Source: DASZXJ01 sp035545895
Lineage (GTDB): Bacteria > Planctomycetota > Phycisphaerae > Tepidisphaerales > Tepidisphaeraceae
Length of the DNA stretch: 33,415 bases
Direction: 5' to 3'
Assembly: GCA_035545895.1 (NCBI GenBank)
Contig: DASZXJ010000086.1
Span: forward strand, 1-33,415
Shown one piece after another: positions 31,399-33,415 of this stretch; position 1 is the first letter of the stretch, and every line of letters begins with the position of its first letter. Below the pieces are notes generated by a model. That model searched no databases and was not told the DNA's origin. It saw only the letters and a program-made list of their open reading frames with translations. Made by a program: the position numbers and the translations under genes.

Positions 31399-33216
31399 AT
31401 GTTTGGATTGCGTCAAAAATTATCGCTGGGTTTTGGAGGCCTGTTGGTCATCCTCCTGCTTGTCAGTTCGCTCAGTGTTTTGGTGCTCAACCGCTATAGC
31501 GCTGCGCTGCAAAAATTTTTGATCGAGAATTATCGCAGCGTCGAATACGGGCAGCACATGAAGGAATCGATCGACCGGCTTGACGCGATCGCCCGCAATG
31601 CAGTGGCCGGCCGATTCGGTTCAAGCGATCTGGCAGCGGCCACGCGCGCGAATTTTGAGACCAACCTTCACGATGAAACCAAGAACATCACGCTGCATCC
31701 GCGGGAAGACCAGATCGTCGCCGAATTGGCCAGGGCATGGAGTTCATATCAAACCGCCCACGCCATCGTGGTTGATCCCACATCGACCGTTCAGGACCGG
31801 GAACAGGCCATGAAGCAGGTCGAAACGAGTTCCGATGCGGTCAATCAATTGGCGCAGGAGATCATTGGCATGAATCTGGACAACATGGTTGTCGCCGATG
31901 GACAGATTCAGCGGTCCGCCTCCGCGGCGCTGACGATGATGTTTGCACTTTCCGCGGCAGGCGTGCTGCTGGCGGTCCTGTTTATCATCGTGCTGGGACG
32001 CTCGATGCTTCAGCCGTTATCGAGCCTGACCAAATCAGCCCGGGAAATCGAGCGCGGCAATCTCGACCTGGTTGTGCAGGTGCATTCCAAAGACGAAGTC
32101 GGACAACTGGCCGAGGCGTTTAATTCCATGGCCGCCAAGCTGCGGGAATTTCGCCGGACCGATCGCGCCAAGCTTGTGAGAACTCAGCGGACGACGCAAC
32201 TATCGGTCAACAGCCTGCCCGATGGCGTCGCGATCATCGGCCCGGAAGGCAACGTGGAACTCGCCAACGATGCGGCCCAGAAACTCTTCGGCCTTGCACC
32301 GGACATGCCGCTGGCTTGCTCAAACATCGTCGGGCTTGCAGAACTTTATCGCAGGGCCGTTGCCGAACGCCGCACCATCGAATCAAAGGGTTACGACAGC
32401 GTCATCCAAATTTTCAATGGACAGGAGAGATTCTTTCTTCCCACGGCCGTTCCAATCGTCGATGAAGAACGCAACCTCGCAGGCGTGACGCTCGTGCTCG
32501 CGGATGTCACCAATCTTCGAAAGCTCGACGAAATGAAAAGCGGCATGCTCTCGGTGGTCAGCCACGAATTGAAAACGCCACTTACCAGCATACGCATGGC
32601 CGCCCACCTGCTGATGGAGGAGAAAATCGGTTCGCTGAATTCAAAACAGCAGGAACTGCTGAGCGCCGCGCGCGAGGATGCCGACCGCCTTTACCAGATC
32701 ATCGAAAACCTGCTGGACATGGGACGAATCGAATCGGGCAGAGGGGCATTGGATATGAAGCGCATGCGCCCCGAAACGCTCATGTCCGATGCGATTGCGG
32801 AAGTGAGCGCGGCCTATCGCGACCGCGGGGTTGAACTTGTAAGCGATGCGCCGGCCGATCTCCCCGACGTCATGGCCGACCCGGGCCGAATCAGCCATGT
32901 TTTTTCCAACCTGCTTAACAACGCGCTGAAACATACTTCCGCTGGCGGAAAGGTGTCGCTGGGTGCTTCGGTCGATGGACCTTGCCTGCGGTTTGATATT
33001 CAAGATACCGGCTCGGGAATTCCGCGGGAACATCTGCCTCGCATTTTCGAGCGGTTTTACCGGGTGCCGGGACAAACCACGACCGGCGGCGCCGGACTGG
33101 GACTGGCCATCACAAAAGACATTGTCCAAGCCCATGGCGGAACGATCTCCGTCCAAAGCCAGGTCAATAAGGGAAGTCGTTTCAGTTTTACTTTGCAGAT
33201 TGCAAGTGCGCGATAA
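31399..33216 (+). CDS. HAMP-PAS sensor histidine kinase (KinB-like)
   Basis: A 605-residue membrane sensor kinase, partner of the preceding regulator. Order: helix TM1 (11-31), a helical periplasmic sensor of about 145 residues, TM2 (178-200), HAMP (about 200-252), PAS (about 267-372), HisKA with phospho-acceptor His389 in VVSHELKTPLTSIRMA, and HATPase (about 490-603) with N-box FSNLLNNALKHT, G1 DTGSGI, F-box FERFYR and G2 GGAGLGLAI. The plan matches KinB of the KinB/AlgB pair. The open frame begins at 31348, but GGGAGG (31386-31391) lies 7 nt before ATG 31399 and the shorter start puts TM1 right after a basic N-terminus. Confidence 0.94.
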   Translation: MFGLRQKLSLGFGGLLVILLLVSSLSVLVLNRYSAALQKFLIENYRSVEYGQHMKESIDRLDAIARNAVAGRFGSSDLAAATRANFETNLHDETKNITLHPREDQIVAELARAWSSYQTAHAIVVDPTSTVQDREQAMKQVETSSDAVNQLAQEIIGMNLDNMVVADGQIQRSASAALTMMFALSAAGVLLAVLFIIVLGRSMLQPLSSLTKSAREIERGNLDLVVQVHSKDEVGQLAEAFNSMAAKLREFRRTDRAKLVRTQRTTQLSVNSLPDGVAIIGPEGNVELANDAAQKLFGLAPDMPLACSNIVGLAELYRRAVAERRTIESKGYDSVIQIFNGQERFFLPTAVPIVDEERNLAGVTLVLADVTNLRKLDEMKSGMLSVVSHELKTPLTSIRMAAHLLMEEKIGSLNSKQQELLSAAREDADRLYQIIENLLDMGRIESGRGALDMKRMRPETLMSDAIAEVSAAYRDRGVELVSDAPADLPDVMADPGRISHVFSNLLNNALKHTSAGGKVSLGASVDGPCLRFDIQDTGSGIPREHLPRIFERFYRVPGQTTTGGAGLGLAITKDIVQAHGGTISVQSQVNKGSRFSFTLQIASAR

Positions 33217-33383
33217 TTTGCCACAAAGTTCTGGATGCACAACACCAAACGGTAATGGTCACTGCGGGAATACGCAGATGCGCGAAAATTCAGCGCATTT
33301 CATCGACCAATCCGCTTGTCCGATTCGTCATATGGCGCGCACTTTTGTGCAGTTTCATGGAGCCTACAGACAAGAATTTGATC

Positions 33384-33410
33384 CACAGATTTCACAGATG
33401 ACACAGATTA
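33384..33410. repeat. 9-bp tandem repeat (CACAGATnn x 3)
   Basis: CACAGATTT, CACAGATGA and CACAGATTA in tandem, close to the right edge, so more copies may follow outside. CACAGAT-rich tracts are seen in intergenic DNA of various bacteria. The rest of 33217-33383 has no supported gene; GCAC-TTTT-GTGC near 33338 is only a weak hairpin. Confidence 0.7.
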
Positions 33411-33415
33411 GGAAA

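Overview
The window looks like a piece of a planctomycete chromosome, most likely class Phycisphaerae. The main clues are a 2446-residue surface protein that combines autotransporter-associated beta-strand repeats, a dockerin-like calcium-binding module and a PEP-CTERM tail ending in an arginine cluster; an excisionase-type HTH fused in front of a receiver domain; and a standalone LigD_N-like domain. This assignment is inference from gene content, since no rRNA is present. Apart from one tRNA there are no RNA genes of certain identity, and there is no CRISPR array, prophage or transposase.

Layout. 1-2790 (+): a small membrane protein, a DUF192 lipoprotein, then an ECF sigma factor, a membrane anti-sigma protein and a secreted coiled-coil protein, which look like one stress-response operon. 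2862-3446 (-): HTH-receiver regulator. 3712-5079 (+): GT4 glycosyltransferase. 5244-12584 (-): the giant PEP-CTERM/dockerin surface protein, followed by a strong terminator. 12874-12944 (-): tRNA with anticodon CGC. 13084-13407 (+): ArsR-type repressor.

13416-26540 (-) is the centre of the window: nine consecutive minus-strand genes that read as one aerobic terminal-oxidase operon. In transcription order they are a membrane-anchored octaheme cytochrome c with a long coiled coil, a secreted amicyanin-like cupredoxin, oxidase subunits II and I, heme A synthase, heme O synthase, a second amicyanin-like cupredoxin (lipoprotein), and subunits III and IV. Subunit I carries the YSHPxV motif of A2-type heme-copper oxidases in place of the glutamate proton gate. 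The layout suggests that the octaheme cytochrome and/or the two cupredoxins bring electrons to the CuA site; the order of electron flow is inference.

26728-33216: a TPR lipoprotein divergent from the oxidase operon, a small membrane protein, a candidate small RNA with an anti-Shine-Dalgarno segment and a strong terminator (28188-28254), an aldo/keto reductase translationally coupled to a LigD_N-like protein (-), and a KinB/AlgB-like two-component pair (sigma-54 activator, then HAMP-PAS histidine kinase) separated by three copies of a TTGCACGAT half-site. Two copies of a long palindromic repeat (748-868, 5096-5188), two related CCCACGG hairpins and a 9-bp tandem repeat at the right edge make up the repeat content.
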